From assembly GCA_009787385.1 (NCBI GenBank), contig WRGC01000001.1, positions 48,644 through 112,643 on the forward strand: 64,000 nucleotides of DNA, read 5' to 3'. Below are positions 16,811-27,194 of the stretch, one piece after another. Within the stretch, counting starts at the first letter, position 1; every line of letters begins with the position of its first letter. This DNA comes from Bacillota bacterium (GTDB taxonomy: Bacteria > Bacillota > Clostridia > Christensenellales > Pumilibacteraceae). Position numbers and translations under genes: made by a program. The notes under the pieces are model-generated. The model did not search any database and was not told where the DNA came from. It worked only from the letters and a program-made list of their open reading frames with translations.

Positions 16811-17641
16811 ATGGCAGTAAAAAGATTTAAACCAATTACACCAGGTACAAGACATATGACGATGTCGTCATTTGCAGAAATCACTAAGACTACTCCCGAA
16901 AAGAGTCTTACTGAGAGTATTAGTAGAACGGGTGGACGCAATAACACTGGTAGGATTACTGTCCGTCATATTGGTGGTGGCAATAGGCGGTTGTATCGCA
17001 AAATAGATTTCAAACGAAATAAATTAGATATTCCCGCTAAAGTTGCTAGTATAGAGTATGATCCAAATCGTAGTGCCAACATTGCTTTGTTGCATTATAA
17101 TGATGGAGAAAAGAGATATATTCTTGCACCTTTGGGTTTGAATGTGGGAGATGTGTTGATATCTAGTGAAAATGCAGATATAAAAGTTGGCAATGCGTTG
17201 CCACTTAGTGTTATACCTATTGGTACTTTTGTTCACAACATAGAGATGCAACCAGGGCGTGGCGGACAAATTGCTAAGGCGGCAGGTATGTCAGCTCAGT
17301 TGATGGCAAGAGAGAAGGAATATGCAACATTGAGACTTCCTAGTGGTGAAATGCGAAAAATTCATATTAGATGTATGGCTACTATAGGGCAAGTTGGTAA
17401 TCTTGATCATGAGTTGATAAGTCTAGGAAAAGCTGGACGAAAGCGTCATATGGGTGTCAAACCTACTGTTAGAGGTAGTGTTATGAATCCAGTTGACCAC
17501 CCTCATGGTGGTGGTGAAGGTAAATCTCCTGTAGGTAGACCTGGACCTGTTACTCCATGGGGCAAACCAACATTGGGTTATAAGACACGCAAACACAACA
17601 AAGCTAGTAGTAAGTTTATAGTTGCAAGAAGAAAGAAGTAA
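16811..17641 (+). CDS. rplB: 50S ribosomal protein L2
   Basis: The 276-residue protein has the conserved L2 C-terminus [20 protein letters not shown] and [11 protein letters not shown], including the histidine implicated at the peptidyl-transferase centre, and the RNA-binding core [18 protein letters not shown]. Standard length. Follows rplW as usual, with only a weak AGG upstream. Confidence 0.98.
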   Translation: MAVKRFKPITPGTRHMTMSSFAEITKTTPEKSLTESISRTGGRNNTGRITVRHIGGGNRRLYRKIDFKRNKLDIPAKVASIEYDPNRSANIALLHYNDGEKRYILAPLGLNVGDVLISSENADIKVGNALPLSVIPIGTFVHNIEMQPGRGGQIAKAAGMSAQLMAREKEYATLRLPSGEMRKIHIRCMATIGQVGNLDHELISLGKAGRKRHMGVKPTVRGSVMNPVDHPHGGGEGKSPVGRPGPVTPWGKPTLGYKTRKHNKASSKFIVARRKK

Positions 17642-17770
17642 TACAACAATAAATGTTGTTGTATGTAATAAATATTTATAATATCAATTTGCAATATACG
17701 GTTTGTCAATTATAAGTTATAGATTTCTACAATTAGTTAGCAGATATTGCTTAACAGTGGAGCAAAAACA

Positions 17771-18046
17771 ATGAGCAGAAGTTTAAAAAAAGGTCCTTTT
17801 GTACAAGAAAGGTTGCTACAAAAAGTAACCAAAGCAGCACAAGGTGACAAAAAACTTATCAAAACATGGTCTAGGGCATCTACAATATTTCCAGAATTTG
17901 TAGGGCTTACGATTGCTGTATATGATGGCAAAAAACATGTACCAGTTTATTGTACCGAAGAAATGGTAGGGCACAAGTTAGGTGAATTTGCCCCAACACG
18001 CACCTATAGAGGTCATGGAAATGACAAAAAAACGGGGGCAAGATAA
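17771..18046 (+). CDS. rpsS: 30S ribosomal protein S19
   Basis: 91 residues starting [16 protein letters not shown] with [32 protein letters not shown], all typical of S19 in the small-subunit head. The frame continues upstream to a TTG at 17747, but GGAG 9 nt before the ATG at 17771 sets the start. The preceding 130 bp is non-coding. rplV follows after 2 nt. Confidence 0.97.
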   Translation: MSRSLKKGPFVQERLLQKVTKAAQGDKKLIKTWSRASTIFPEFVGLTIAVYDGKKHVPVYCTEEMVGHKLGEFAPTRTYRGHGNDKKTGAR

Positions 18047-18048
18047 TA

Positions 18049-18630
18049 ATGGCGACAAGGATAAAACAAAAAACTTTAGCTTTGCAAGAGAATAGGGATA
18101 GACGCCCGACAGCTCACGCAAGATATATTAGAATTTCACCCTATAAGGTGCGTACAGTTTTGGCGTTAGTTAGAGGATTGCCCGTCAATCAGGCTTTGGC
18201 TATTTTACGCAACATGCCAAGAGGAGCTAGTGAGGTTGTATTTAAGTTGTTATCTAGTGCTATAGCAAATGCAGAGAACAACCTAAACTTGGATAGAGAA
18301 ACTTTGTATGTTGCTGAGATTACGGCTTCTCAAGGTCCAACCCTCAAAAGAATGTTGCCTAAAGCAAAGGGAAGTTCTTCTAGAATTTTGAAGAGAACAA
18401 GTCATCTTACTGTGAAGTTGGATGAAATTAGTGATGACAAAATAATTGATGTTAAAGCTACAAAGCCAGCTAAGGTTGGTACTACAAAAAAAACAACTAA
18501 GACAAATACAGAAAAATCTAAGACTGACAGTAAGTTGAAAAAGACAGATGTAAAGTCAAAAGATGAAAAAACAAACAAAAATACCAAAAAACAACCTGAC
18601 AAAACTAAGGTGCAAAAGGAGACTAAATAA
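18049..18630 (+). CDS. rplV: 50S ribosomal protein L22 with lysine-rich C-terminal tail
   Basis: The first ~115 residues are a normal L22 ([55 protein letters not shown]), whose beta-hairpin lines the exit tunnel. The remaining ~75 residues are a low-complexity Lys/Thr/Asp/Ser tail beginning around KATKPAKVG. Total 193 residues against about 110-120 usual. The tail is probably disordered and on the ribosome surface. Start ATG is 2 nt after the rpsS stop. Confidence 0.96.
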   Translation: MATRIKQKTLALQENRDRRPTAHARYIRISPYKVRTVLALVRGLPVNQALAILRNMPRGASEVVFKLLSSAIANAENNLNLDRETLYVAEITASQGPTLKRMLPKAKGSSSRILKRTSHLTVKLDEISDDKIIDVKATKPAKVGTTKKTTKTNTEKSKTDSKLKKTDVKSKDEKTNKNTKKQPDKTKVQKETK

Positions 18631-18632
18631 TC

Positions 18633-19580
18633 ATGGGACAAAAGGTTAATCCACATGGATTGCGTGTAGGCGTGATTAAGGGTTGGGATGCAACTTGGTA
18701 TGCCAACAAAAAAAACTTTAGTACCTTTTTATTGCAAGATCATAAGATAAGAGAGTATGTGAAAAAGAAGTATTATACTTATGGCATTAGTAGAATTACG
18801 ATTGAAAGGTCTCAGGGCAAGTGTACTGTTAATATATTGACATCTAAGCCGGGAATGATTATTGGGCAAAAAGGTGCAGGAATAGAACAATTAAAAAAAG
18901 AAGTTGCTAAGTTTTCGCAAGGTGATATAATTAGTGTTAGTATTTTAGAATTAAAACAACCCGACAAAGATGCTACTCTAGTTGCTGAAAGTGTTGCATT
19001 GCAATTAGAAAAGCGTTCGTCATTTAGAAGAACGATGAAGCAAGCTATGCAAAGAGTTATGCGTACGGGTGCTAAGGGTGTTAAGATAATGGTGTCGGGT
19101 AGATTGGATGGTGCAGAGATTGCAAGAAGTGAACATTATCACGAGGGTAGTATTCCTTTGCAAACTCTTAGAGCAGATATAGATTATGGAACAGCTAATG
19201 CTGCTACTACTTTTGGTATAATAGGTGTCAAGGTTTGGATATATAAGGGTGAAATTTTGGGTAAAACTACCCAAATAGAGAGTAATCAAAAAGATTCTAA
19301 ATCACAACCTAGAACAGATAGGTCACAAGGGGATCGTCCAAGAAGAGATAGTGGAAGAGATAATAAGTTAGTTGGGGATAAGTCTCAAGCAGGAAATCGC
19401 AATACAAGACCTCATGCTAGCAACGACAATCGTTCAAGAAATGATAAAAACTCTTCAAACAAATCAGCGTCGCCATCTGTACCTAGAGTACAAAAAGTGT
19501 CTAAACCAAGTGTAAAAGAAGATGCTGTTTCTACAAATGCTCCCATAGAAACTGTAGATAACAAAGAAAGTAAAGAATAA
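18633..19580 (+). CDS. rpsC: 30S ribosomal protein S3 with long disordered C-terminus
   Basis: Residues 1-~215 form a normal S3: [19 protein letters not shown], the KH domain with [18 protein letters not shown], and the C-domain [26 protein letters not shown]. About 100 extra residues rich in Ser, Asn, Arg, Asp and Lys follow. S3 shapes mRNA entry and has helicase activity. GGAG lies upstream in the rplV tail. The extended end parallels those of L22 and L24 here. Confidence 0.97.
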   Translation: MGQKVNPHGLRVGVIKGWDATWYANKKNFSTFLLQDHKIREYVKKKYYTYGISRITIERSQGKCTVNILTSKPGMIIGQKGAGIEQLKKEVAKFSQGDIISVSILELKQPDKDATLVAESVALQLEKRSSFRRTMKQAMQRVMRTGAKGVKIMVSGRLDGAEIARSEHYHEGSIPLQTLRADIDYGTANAATTFGIIGVKVWIYKGEILGKTTQIESNQKDSKSQPRTDRSQGDRPRRDSGRDNKLVGDKSQAGNRNTRPHASNDNRSRNDKNSSNKSASPSVPRVQKVSKPSVKEDAVSTNAPIETVDNKESKE

Positions 19581-19618
19581 TTTTATTTCCAACTAACTAA
19601 TTTAAAGAGGTTATTACT

Positions 19619-20092
19619 ATGCCATTGATACCAAGCAGAGTAAAAAGGCGTCGTGTCCATAGGGGACGCATGAAAGGAAAAGCCAACAAGGGCAACAAAA
19701 TAGCTTATGGTGACTTTGGACTTGTGGCTATGGAGCCTGTATGGATTACTAGCAACCAAATAGAAGCAGCTCGTATAGCAATGACTCGTTATATCAAGAG
19801 AGGTGGAAAGGTTTGGATTGATATTTTTCCGCATAAGCCAATTACTCAAAAACCGGCAGAAACTCGTATGGGTAGTGGTAAGGGTAGTGTAGAGTATTGG
19901 GTTGCCGTAGTTAAGCCTGGTAGGGTTATGTTTGAAATGGCAGGAGTAAGTGAAGAAATAGCTAGAGAAGCTATGAGACTTGCGATGCACAAATTGCCTT
20001 GCAAATGTAAATTTGTAATAAAAGGGCAAGAGAATATAGCTGATGGTGCAGGAAGTACAGTAAAATCTATGGAGGTGTCCAATGAAAGCTAA
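19619..20092 (+). CDS. rplP: 50S ribosomal protein L16
   Basis: 157 residues starting [20 protein letters not shown], with the L16 core [40 protein letters not shown] and [13 protein letters not shown] near the A-site tRNA. Slightly longer at the C-terminus than average. Its end overlaps rpmC by 11 bp, suggesting translational coupling. AGAGG lies upstream. Confidence 0.97.
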   Translation: MPLIPSRVKRRRVHRGRMKGKANKGNKIAYGDFGLVAMEPVWITSNQIEAARIAMTRYIKRGGKVWIDIFPHKPITQKPAETRMGSGKGSVEYWVAVVKPGRVMFEMAGVSEEIAREAMRLAMHKLPCKCKFVIKGQENIADGAGSTVKSMEVSNES

Positions 20093-20282
20093 GGAACTTA
20101 GAGAGCTAACAGATGCAGAAATATCCGCTAAGTTGCTAGATCTAAAAGGTGAATTATTTAATTTGAGATTTAGTCTTACTACGGGGCAACTTACCAATAC
20201 AAATCAACTCAATACTTGCAAAAAAGATATAGCTAGACTTAAGACCATCCAAAAACAGAGAGAGATGGTTAAAAGTAGTTAA
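20082..20282 (+). CDS. rpmC: 50S ribosomal protein L29
   Basis: 66-residue two-helix protein, [30 protein letters not shown] in outline, then ATGQLTNT-like [24 protein letters not shown]. It sits at the tunnel exit next to L23. GGAGG lies inside the rplP end, 4-5 nt before the ATG; the two genes overlap by 11 bp. Confidence 0.95.
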   Translation: MKAKELRELTDAEISAKLLDLKGELFNLRFSLTTGQLTNTNQLNTCKKDIARLKTIQKQREMVKSS

Positions 20283-20300
20283 TAAATGAGGACAACACAG

Positions 20301-20591
20301 ATGTCAGTAAACGCCAATACAGTTACAGTAAAAAAGTTGGAAAGAAACAATCGCAAAGCTCGCATAGGGATAGTTGTTTCTGATAAGATGGAAAAAACTA
20401 TTGTGGTTTTGGTACAAGGAAAAGTCAAGCATCCTTTGTATAAAAAGACAATCAACAAGTCCAAAAAATTTAAAGCACATGACCAGAACAACGAGTGTCA
20501 CATAGGTGATACTGTAGAGATAGTGGAGACAAGAAGACTATCTAAAGACAAGTGTTGGAGATTGAATAGAATTGTAGAAAAAGCTAAGTAA
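20301..20591 (+). CDS. rpsQ: 30S ribosomal protein S17
   Basis: The OB-fold core is unmistakable: [59 protein letters not shown]. Two ATGs are possible, 20286 and 20301. GAGG lies 8 nt before the second, so I choose 20301, giving 96 residues. It follows rpmC by about 20 nt as in other S10-spc junctions. Confidence 0.95.
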   Translation: MSVNANTVTVKKLERNNRKARIGIVVSDKMEKTIVVLVQGKVKHPLYKKTINKSKKFKAHDQNNECHIGDTVEIVETRRLSKDKCWRLNRIVEKAK

Positions 20592-20660
20592 TATTAGTTT
20601 GAAATAGACAGTCGTCAAACTTAACTACAGTATATTTGATTTAATTAACGGAGAAGTTTT

Positions 20661-21029
20661 ATGATACAACCACAAAGTTATCTCAAGGTAGCAGACAATA
20701 CGGGTGCTAAAGAGATTATGTGTATTAGAGTTTTAGGTGGCTCTTTTAGATATAGTGGCAATATAGGTGACATTATTATTGCATCAGTCAAGACGGCTAA
20801 TCCTGGTGGAATGGTTAAAAAAGGTGATGTTGTGAGAGCTGTAATAGTAAGAACACACAAAGGATTGTTGAGAGAGGACGGTTCTCACATACAGTTTGAT
20901 GACAATGCAGCTGTAATTATTGACATCAACAAGCAACCTAGGGGTACTCGTATTTTTGGACCAATAGCAAGAGAACTTAGAGAAAAAGAATATATGAAAA
21001 TAATATCTCTAGCTCCAGAAGTTATTTAA
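20661..21029 (+). CDS. rplN: 50S ribosomal protein L14
   Basis: 122 residues, full length, with [43 protein letters not shown] and the C-terminal [21 protein letters not shown]14 lies at the subunit interface under the GTPase factors. CGGAG lies upstream of the ATG. Normal spc-operon position. Confidence 0.98.
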   Translation: MIQPQSYLKVADNTGAKEIMCIRVLGGSFRYSGNIGDIIIASVKTANPGGMVKKGDVVRAVIVRTHKGLLREDGSHIQFDDNAAVIIDINKQPRGTRIFGPIARELREKEYMKIISLAPEVI

Positions 21030-21084
21030 TTACGAATATATTTTAGATTGTAAACCCAAAGAAGGTACTGATAGGTAAAATTTT

Positions 21085-21555
21085 ATGAAAACATTACATG
21101 TTAAAAAAGGTGATAATGTCGTTGTGTTGTCAGGAAAGGACAAGGGAAAGACAGGTAGAATCTTGGCTTGTAGTCCAGAAAAATCTAGAGTGCAAGTAGA
21201 AGATGTTGCACCTATTACATTGCACAAAAAACCAAGGTCAGCTCAAAATTCGGGTGGACGGATAAGTGATTTTGGGTTTATTCATAGTAGTAATGTGCAA
21301 ATTATTTGCCCTAACTGTAATAAGCCTACAAGGGTAGCACATGTGTTGACGGACGGCAATAAGTATAGGGCTTGCAAACATTGCAATGCCAGTCTAGATA
21401 CTTCTAAGCAAGACAAAAAATCCAAAAAATCTGTAGACAAAAAATCAGAAAAGAAAGTTGACGATAAGAAAGCAGAAAAGAAAGTTGTAGACAAAAAGGC
21501 AGAAAAAGCAGACAAGAAGGTTGGCGATAAAAAAGCAAAAAAGTCTAAGGAATAG
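21085..21555 (+). CDS. rplX: 50S ribosomal protein L24, zinc form with lysine-rich tail
   Basis: The KOW domain VKKGDNVVVLSGKDKGKTGRIL opens the protein. Near residues 73-98 it has CPNC and CKHC, a zinc ribbon seen in some Gram-positive L24 proteins. A tail of about 50 residues of repeated KKSVDKKSEKKVDDKKAEKK type follows, giving 156 residues against about 105. L24 starts large-subunit assembly. The tail is low-complexity and likely disordered. Confidence 0.95.
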   Translation: MKTLHVKKGDNVVVLSGKDKGKTGRILACSPEKSRVQVEDVAPITLHKKPRSAQNSGGRISDFGFIHSSNVQIICPNCNKPTRVAHVLTDGNKYRACKHCNASLDTSKQDKKSKKSVDKKSEKKVDDKKAEKKVVDKKAEKADKKVGDKKAKKSKE

Positions 21556-21643
21556 CTTATAGTCTTTAAAATTTATTTAATCTAAGAGTTTTATAGCTTA
21601 GCTACTAATATTGACGACTAAAAATTAATAACCAATAATTATT

Positions 21644-22237
21644 ATGGATAACAATCAAACAATTCAAAATAAATTGCCAAAAGCTAAGGAAGCTAGAGGA
21701 CGACTAAAGAGACGCTTTTACAATCAAATCTTACCTGAACTACAAAAAGAATTGGGTTTAAGCAATCCTTTTCAAGTGCCTCATCTTTCTAAAATAGTAC
21801 TCAATATGAGATTGGGAGATGTGAAAGATAATTCAAAATCTTTGAGTTCTGCTATCAATGAGCTTAGTCTTATTGCGGGGCAAAAAGCTGTTCCAACTAA
21901 GGCAAGAAAGTCGGTTTCTAATTTTAAAGTTAGAGAAAATCAAACTATTGGTGCAAAGGTAACATTGCGTGGTGATGTAGCTTGGGAGTTTTTGGACAAG
22001 CTTGTATCTGTAGTTTTGCCTAGAGTAAGAGATTTTAGAGGTGTATCTGATAAGTCCTTTGATGGTAGGGGCAATTATAGCATGGGAGTTAAAGAACATC
22101 TAATTTTCCCTGAAATTAGCTATGAGTTGGTAGAAAAAGTAAGAGGATTGGATATTTGTGTAGTTACAACGGCGGACAATGATTTGCATGCTTTAGCGTT
22201 TTTAAGAAAAATAGGAATGCCTTTTGTAAAGAGATAA
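21644..22237 (+). CDS. rplE: 50S ribosomal protein L5
   Basis: 197 residues, with LSKIVLNMRLGDVKDN, AGQKAVPTKARKSVSNFKVRE, GVSDKSFDGRGNYSMGVKEH and the C-terminal DICVVTTA and LAFLRKIGMPF of L5, which binds 5S rRNA. An N-terminal extension of about 15 residues precedes the conserved part. No strong ribosome binding site near the ATG at 21644. Confidence 0.96.
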   Translation: MDNNQTIQNKLPKAKEARGRLKRRFYNQILPELQKELGLSNPFQVPHLSKIVLNMRLGDVKDNSKSLSSAINELSLIAGQKAVPTKARKSVSNFKVRENQTIGAKVTLRGDVAWEFLDKLVSVVLPRVRDFRGVSDKSFDGRGNYSMGVKEHLIFPEISYELVEKVRGLDICVVTTADNDLHALAFLRKIGMPFVKR

Positions 22238-22304
22238 GTGTTAATGGTGGCTTCGTGTGTTTACTTCAATTGTTTTGCACTCGGGCAAGCTGGAGAATAA
22301 AATT

Positions 22305-22490
22305 ATGGCTAAAAAAGCAATGATAAACAAGCAACAACGCCCTGCAAAGTTTTCTACTAGAGCGTATACTCGTTGCAATGTTTGTGGTAGACCACATTCT
22401 GTACTAAAAAAATATGGTATTTGCCGTATATGTTTTAGAAATATGGCATATCGTGGAGAAATACCTGGAGTTAGAAAGTCTAGTTGGTAG
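22305..22490 (+). CDS. rpsZ: 30S ribosomal protein S14, zinc (type Z) form
   Basis: 61 residues, [20 protein letters not shown] then [20 protein letters not shown] with two CxxC pairs, and ending [11 protein letters not shown]. This short four-cysteine form is the zinc-dependent S14 of Gram-positive bacteria. The frame opens earlier at 22257, but GGAG upstream of the ATG at 22305 and family length fix the start. Confidence 0.97.
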   Translation: MAKKAMINKQQRPAKFSTRAYTRCNVCGRPHSVLKKYGICRICFRNMAYRGEIPGVRKSSW

Positions 22491-22570
22491 TCTTAGTGCT
22501 ACAATAGAAAACAAAATTTGAAGATTGAGCAAGTGTTTTTTACAAACTGCCAGTCTTGGGAGTAGTTAAT

Positions 22571-22969
22571 ATGATGGTAACAGATCCAATAGCAGATTTG
22601 CTAACTAGAATACGCAACGCTTTGACTGCAAAGCATGATGGTTGTATTGTTCCGTATTCTAAAATGAAAGAGTCTATTGTACAAATACTCAAGGATGAGG
22701 GGTATATATCAAGTTTTGAAATTGTAGAGACTGGTGGATGTAAAAATATAAATATAGTCTTTAAATATGGTAGAAAATTTGAAAGGGTTATAACCAATCT
22801 TAAACGAATTTCAAAACCTGGATTGAGAGTTTATTGTGGTGTAGATGATTTGCCTAGAGTTTTAGATGGTTTAGGTTTGGCTATTATCTCTACTAGCAAA
22901 GGTGTTATGAGCGATCGCAATGCACGCAAGAGTAAAGTTGGTGGGGAAGTGCTTTGTTATGTTTGGTAA
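22571..22969 (+). CDS. rpsH: 30S ribosomal protein S8
   Basis: 132 residues with [35 protein letters not shown] and the C-terminal [19 protein letters not shown] that binds 16S rRNA helix 21. GGGAG at 22558-22562 lies 8 nt before the ATG at 22571, so the TTG at 22556 is not used. S8 represses the spc operon in Escherichia coli; no matching mRNA site was identified here. Confidence 0.97.
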   Translation: MMVTDPIADLLTRIRNALTAKHDGCIVPYSKMKESIVQILKDEGYISSFEIVETGGCKNINIVFKYGRKFERVITNLKRISKPGLRVYCGVDDLPRVLDGLGLAIISTSKGVMSDRNARKSKVGGEVLCYVW

Positions 22970-23132
22970 GTGTATTTTTTTGTAGAAGTGTTTGTAACGC
23001 TTGCTATAATTGCAAATATTTTATACAATTACATTGTTAATACAACTTTTTCATATTAAGGTTATTGCATGTATAGCTTGTCTTTTGTGAATAAGTTTTA
23101 TTGGATATAAACTGTAAGATTTGGAGAGTATT

Positions 23133-23675
23133 ATGTCTAGAGTAGGTAGACAAATTATCAATATACCTGACAAAGTTAAGGTAGAATACAACAACAATTT
23201 GGTGACTGTAACGGGTCCTTTGGGTAGTTTGAGTCAAAATATAGCTTCTCGCCACATCTCTGTAGAAATTGCAGGCAACATACTTACTGTGCTTCGTAAT
23301 CGTGAAGACAAGCAAACTAAGGCAATGCATGGATTGTATAGAGTTTTAATCAACAATATGGTATTGGGTGTAGTAAAACCTTTTAGCAAGTCGTTGATAG
23401 TAAATGGTGTGGGTTACAAAACGGCAGTTAGTGGCAATAAATTGGTTATGAATATAGGTTATAGTCATCCAGTAGAAATTGTTGCTCCAAAGGGTATAAC
23501 AATTACTTGCACAACTCCTACCGAAATCAAAGTAGAGGGTATTTCTAAAGAGCAAGTAGGTGCTGTTGCAGCCAAAATCAAAGCAGCTAAGCCTGTAGAA
23601 CCATATCACCTATATGGAATAAGGTATAGTACTGAGCAATTGACCAAGAAAGAAGGTAAAACTGCAGGGAAGTAG
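23133..23675 (+). CDS. rplF: 50S ribosomal protein L6
   Basis: 180 residues: MSRVGRQIINIPDKVKVE, GPLGSLSQN, VNGVGYKTAVSGNKLVMNIGYSHPV, and the C-terminal AAKIKAAKPVEPYHLYGIRY, which is the L6 hallmark. GGAGAG precedes the ATG at 23133. About 160 bp of non-coding DNA separates it from rpsH. Confidence 0.97.
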   Translation: MSRVGRQIINIPDKVKVEYNNNLVTVTGPLGSLSQNIASRHISVEIAGNILTVLRNREDKQTKAMHGLYRVLINNMVLGVVKPFSKSLIVNGVGYKTAVSGNKLVMNIGYSHPVEIVAPKGITITCTTPTEIKVEGISKEQVGAVAAKIKAAKPVEPYHLYGIRYSTEQLTKKEGKTAGK

Positions 23676-23776
23676 TTAGTACAAGATTTGGATATGAAGC
23701 CATTAAGGTTTTTGTGTAGTTGTTGTGGATTGTTTGTTTTAGAAACATCTCAATAATTGCAAAAACAATATTAATT

Positions 23777-24136
23777 ATGATTACATTAAAAGATAAAAAC
23801 AAATCTAGAGACAAACGCAGAGCGAGAGTAAGGGGTAGGGTGAATGGAACGCCGTTAGCTCCTAGGCTAAGTGTTTATAGAAGTAGCCAACATATCTATG
23901 CGCAAATTATAGATGATATTGCAGGTGTCACTTTGGTATCTAGCAGTACTATTGCGAAGGGTATCAAGCTAGAGGGCAACAAAACTCAAGAAGCTGATAT
24001 TGTAGGGCAAGATTTGGCTAAAAAGGCTATTGCTAAGGGTATAACCAAAGTTGTCTTTGATAGGGGTGGATATCTTTATCATGGTAGAATAAAGTCTTTG
24101 GCTGATGGTGCAAGAAAGGGCGGGCTTATATTTTAG
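23777..24136 (+). CDS. rplR: 50S ribosomal protein L18
   Basis: 119 residues with [37 protein letters not shown] in outline and [25 protein letters not shown], the 5S rRNA-binding L18 pattern. An open frame reaches back to 23720, but the conserved N-terminus begins at the ATG at 23777. No good ribosome binding site is seen. Confidence 0.96.
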   Translation: MITLKDKNKSRDKRRARVRGRVNGTPLAPRLSVYRSSQHIYAQIIDDIAGVTLVSSSTIAKGIKLEGNKTQEADIVGQDLAKKAIAKGITKVVFDRGGYLYHGRIKSLADGARKGGLIF

Positions 24137-24206
24137 ATAAGTTTGTCTAATTGTGTGTCAAGATGTTGAATATATGTAGGGTTATTCCCAATAGGATTTA
24201 AATAAA

Positions 24207-24728
24207 ATGGCAAGAGAAAGAAGAGAAGATACAAGGTTTGAAAAACCTGATGACGGCATCAAGACCAAGTTGGTTGCAGTCAATAGAATTACCAAAGTTG
24301 TTAAGGGTGGACGAACAATGCGTTTTAGTGCATTGGTAGTTGCTGGTGACGGCAATGGTAGTGTTGGTATAGGTATGGCAAAGGCTGCCGAAGTGCCTGA
24401 TGCTATTCGTAAGGCTGAACAAAAGGCTAGACATAACATGACCAAAATAAGCATGGTTGGCGACACTATTCCTCATAGAACATATGGCAAGTTTAGTCGT
24501 GGCTATGTTTTGTTGATGCCTGCTAAAGAGGGTACTGGAGTAATAGCAGGTGGAAGTGTGCGTGCAGTTGTAGAACTTGCGGGTATAAAAAACATTACAA
24601 CAAAGAGTTATGGAAGTCGCAATCCAATCAATGTTGTTAAGGCTGTATTTGAAGGATTGGTTTCTCTCCGTACTCCCGAAAAAATTGCTGCATTGCGTGG
24701 CAAAACAGTAGAAGAAATATTGTCTTAG
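24207..24728 (+). CDS. rpsE: 30S ribosomal protein S5
   Basis: 173 residues with [56 protein letters not shown] and [15 protein letters not shown]5 guards translational fidelity at the mRNA entry. AGGA precedes the start. Normal length and place. Confidence 0.98.
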   Translation: MARERREDTRFEKPDDGIKTKLVAVNRITKVVKGGRTMRFSALVVAGDGNGSVGIGMAKAAEVPDAIRKAEQKARHNMTKISMVGDTIPHRTYGKFSRGYVLLMPAKEGTGVIAGGSVRAVVELAGIKNITTKSYGSRNPINVVKAVFEGLVSLRTPEKIAALRGKTVEEILS

Positions 24729-24862
24729 TCTAAAGAAAATGTTTTGAAGTTTGAATGTGAGAAATGTAAGTTGTTTTAGAACATAAAATTGTTTTGTATA
24801 AATCTCAACAATGAAGTCTTATTATTGTTCTTATTTTTCTCAATATGAAATAAGGAGTTGCT

Positions 24863-25063
24863 ATGCAAGATGCAAATATAAGCCCATCAACGAAAAAGAT
24901 TAAAGTTACACTTAAAAAAAGTCCAATAGGTAGATTGGTAAAACATCAAAGAACTGTAAAGGCATTGGGTTTAAAAAAAATAGGTCAAACAGTAGAACAT
25001 AATGACAATGTGGCAATTAGAGGAATGTTGTTTAAAGTTCAACACTTGGTAGAGGTAGAATAG
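24863..25063 (+). CDS. rpmD: 50S ribosomal protein L30
   Basis: 66 residues; [35 protein letters not shown] is the compact L30 pattern (described in part). AAGGAG lies upstream of the ATG at 24863. About 130 bp of non-coding DNA precedes it. Confidence 0.94.
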   Translation: MQDANISPSTKKIKVTLKKSPIGRLVKHQRTVKALGLKKIGQTVEHNDNVAIRGMLFKVQHLVEVE

Positions 25064-25132
25064 TTTTGAGTTAATGATTTTAGGTTGTTTTTTTATTAGC
25101 CAAGATTGTAAACTAAAAACGGAGTAAGTATT

Positions 25133-25660
25133 ATGAGTATGAAAATTGGACAAATATCACCCGCACAAGGTAGCAATATAAAGGCCAAAAGATTGGGGCG
25201 TGGTATAGGGAGTGGTCTAGGAAAGACAAGCGGAAAGGGACACAAAGGGCAATGGGCGAGAAGTGGTGGTGGAGTACGAATTGGTTTTCAAGGTGGACAA
25301 ATGCCTTTGCATCGTAGAATTCCTAAGTCAGGTTTTGACAATATCCCTTTTAAGAAAGTATATTCTGTAGTCAATATCAGTGATTTGAACCAATTAGATG
25401 ATGGTTCGGTAGTAGATGTGGCTTTGCTTAAGTCTGTAGGAATAATATCCAAAATAGAGCCTTGGGGACTAAAAGTATTAGGCAATGGTGAGTTGACTAA
25501 AAAGTTGACGGTTACTGCTGCTAAATTTACCAAAACTGCTGAGACTGCTATCCAAAAAGCTGGTGGTGTTGCCAACACTATTGTGGTAGAACATTGGTAT
25601 AATAGTGCAGAGTCACGAAAAAAAGAACGCAAAGCACAAGCTAAACTAGACAAAAAATAA
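25133..25660 (+). CDS. rplO: 50S ribosomal protein L15
   Basis: 175 residues with the Gly-rich L15 head RLGRGIGSGLGKTSGKGHKG and GGVRIGFQGGQMPLHRRIPK, then a C-terminal AGGVANTIVVEHW-type domain and a Lys-rich end. L15 helps large-subunit assembly. CGGAG precedes the ATG. Confidence 0.96.
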   Translation: MSMKIGQISPAQGSNIKAKRLGRGIGSGLGKTSGKGHKGQWARSGGGVRIGFQGGQMPLHRRIPKSGFDNIPFKKVYSVVNISDLNQLDDGSVVDVALLKSVGIISKIEPWGLKVLGNGELTKKLTVTAAKFTKTAETAIQKAGGVANTIVVEHWYNSAESRKKERKAQAKLDKK

Positions 25661-25722
25661 CCTTATTTTGACAATTATTTTGCACTAATATTGAATTTTG
25701 TGTGCTTTAAGCATGATTATTT

Positions 25723-25752
25723 GTTGCAATTGCAACATGGTTGTGCTATAAT
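25723..25752 (+). promoter_or_regulatory. Internal promoter before secY with a palindromic -35
   Basis: TTGCAA (25724-25729), 17 bp, TATAAT (25747-25752). The -35 lies inside the perfect 14-bp palindrome GTTGCAATTGCAAC (25723-25736). Start expected near 25759, giving a leader of about 85 nt for secY. Confidence 0.6.
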
Positions 25753-25843
25753 ATATTTTGGGAGTTTGGCATTAGTATTGTATTGACAAAAGTGTTTTTG
25801 ATTATACAACTCATGCAATTGGGACTTATCAATTAGGGGAACA

Positions 25844-27151
25844 ATGTTTCAGACTTTAGTAAATTCTTTTAAGAATAAGACTGTAAGAAACAAGATATTT
25901 TTGACCTTGTTTCTACTTCTTATATATAGATTAGGCTCGTGGTTGCCTGTACCTGGTATAGATGCGGATGTCTTTACCGCTACAGATGGGGACACTTTTT
26001 TGGGCTTGCTAAATGCTATCACAGGTGGAGCTTTGCAAAATGGTGCATTCTTGGCAATAGGTATAGCTCCGTATATTAATGCGTCTATTATTATACAGTT
26101 GTTGACGGTGGCTATTCCTCCACTTGAGAGGTTGTCTAAAAGAGGGGAAGAAGGAAGACAAAAGATTACACAGTTGACTAGATACTTTACTTTGCTGTTG
26201 GCTTTTGCTCAATCCATTGGTATAGTTATTACATGGTCAAATAGTGGTAGTTTGGATCTCAATGTATTTGGTGCGGGTACTAGTTCTTTTTGGGTTGGTT
26301 TTATTGTAGTTGTTTTATTGGTTGGTGGTACTGCCTTTACTATGTGGTTGGGTGAAAAAATTACAGATATTGGCGTAGGTAATGGTATAAGTTTGTTGAT
26401 ATTTACGGGTATAATTTCGTCTGCTGGATTGGCTATAGTTAGTATTTTTAGTAGAATTGTCAAGGGTGGAAGTGATGGGAATCTGGCAGTATTTGAGTTG
26501 ATTGGGTTTATATTCTTGGTAGTTAGTATCTTTTTGTTGGTTGTTTTTGTAGATTCGTCTGTAAGAAAAGTCCCAATACATTATGCCAAGCAAATCAAGG
26601 GTAGAAAACAATACGGTGGACAAAATACTCATATTCCAGTTAAATTAAATGCAAATGGTGTTTTGCCAATAATATTTGCTATGAGTTTGTTGACTTTTCC
26701 ACAGTTGTTGATGTCAATATTTTGGAAGGATACAGCATTTTATAATGGATATATAAATGTTATGGGACCTGCCAAACCGTTGTATTATGCTATATTGTCT
26801 GTTTTGATATTTGGATTTTCATATTTTTATGCAGCTATACAATTCAATCCAGAAGAGGTTGCAAGAAATATTCAAACATACGGTGGTTTTATACAGGGTA
26901 TACGCCCTGGCAAACCTACAGCAGATTATCTAGCTAAGATTAGTAATAGGTTGACATTGTTTGGTGCTTTCTTTTTGACTTTTGTAGCTATCGTACCATC
27001 AATTATATTTAGTATAGTGTTGGAAGATGCTCAGTTGGTTAATGCCTTTTCGGCTACAGGACTATTGATTGTGGTTAGTGTGGCATTAGAGTTTGACAAA
27101 CAATTGGAAAGTCAGTTGATGATGAAGCATTATAAAGGATTCTTGAAGTAG
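25844..27151 (+). CDS. secY: Preprotein translocase channel subunit SecY
   Basis: 435-residue polytopic membrane protein, the protein-conducting pore with which SecA works. Ten hydrophobic spans can be counted. Signatures include YRLGSWLPVPGID, LGIAPYINASIIIQLL, RTRYFT-type TRYFTLLLAF, and the PGKPTADYL loop near 360 that contacts SecA and ribosome. Normal length. It lies after rplO as in most bacteria and has its own likely promoter. Confidence 0.98.
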   Translation: MFQTLVNSFKNKTVRNKIFLTLFLLLIYRLGSWLPVPGIDADVFTATDGDTFLGLLNAITGGALQNGAFLAIGIAPYINASIIIQLLTVAIPPLERLSKRGEEGRQKITQLTRYFTLLLAFAQSIGIVITWSNSGSLDLNVFGAGTSSFWVGFIVVVLLVGGTAFTMWLGEKITDIGVGNGISLLIFTGIISSAGLAIVSIFSRIVKGGSDGNLAVFELIGFIFLVVSIFLLVVFVDSSVRKVPIHYAKQIKGRKQYGGQNTHIPVKLNANGVLPIIFAMSLLTFPQLLMSIFWKDTAFYNGYINVMGPAKPLYYAILSVLIFGFSYFYAAIQFNPEEVARNIQTYGGFIQGIRPGKPTADYLAKISNRLTLFGAFFLTFVAIVPSIIFSIVLEDAQLVNAFSATGLLIVVSVALEFDKQLESQLMMKHYKGFLK

Positions 27152-27194
27152 TTGTTAGTTTTGGATTGTATATCAATAACTAGATTAAAAAACA

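Noticed and set aside
18643..18660. Further parS-like site (AATCCACATGGATT) at the start of rpsC
   Set aside because: The outer arms do not match TGTT/AACA, and the sequence encodes the conserved VNPHGL of S3.
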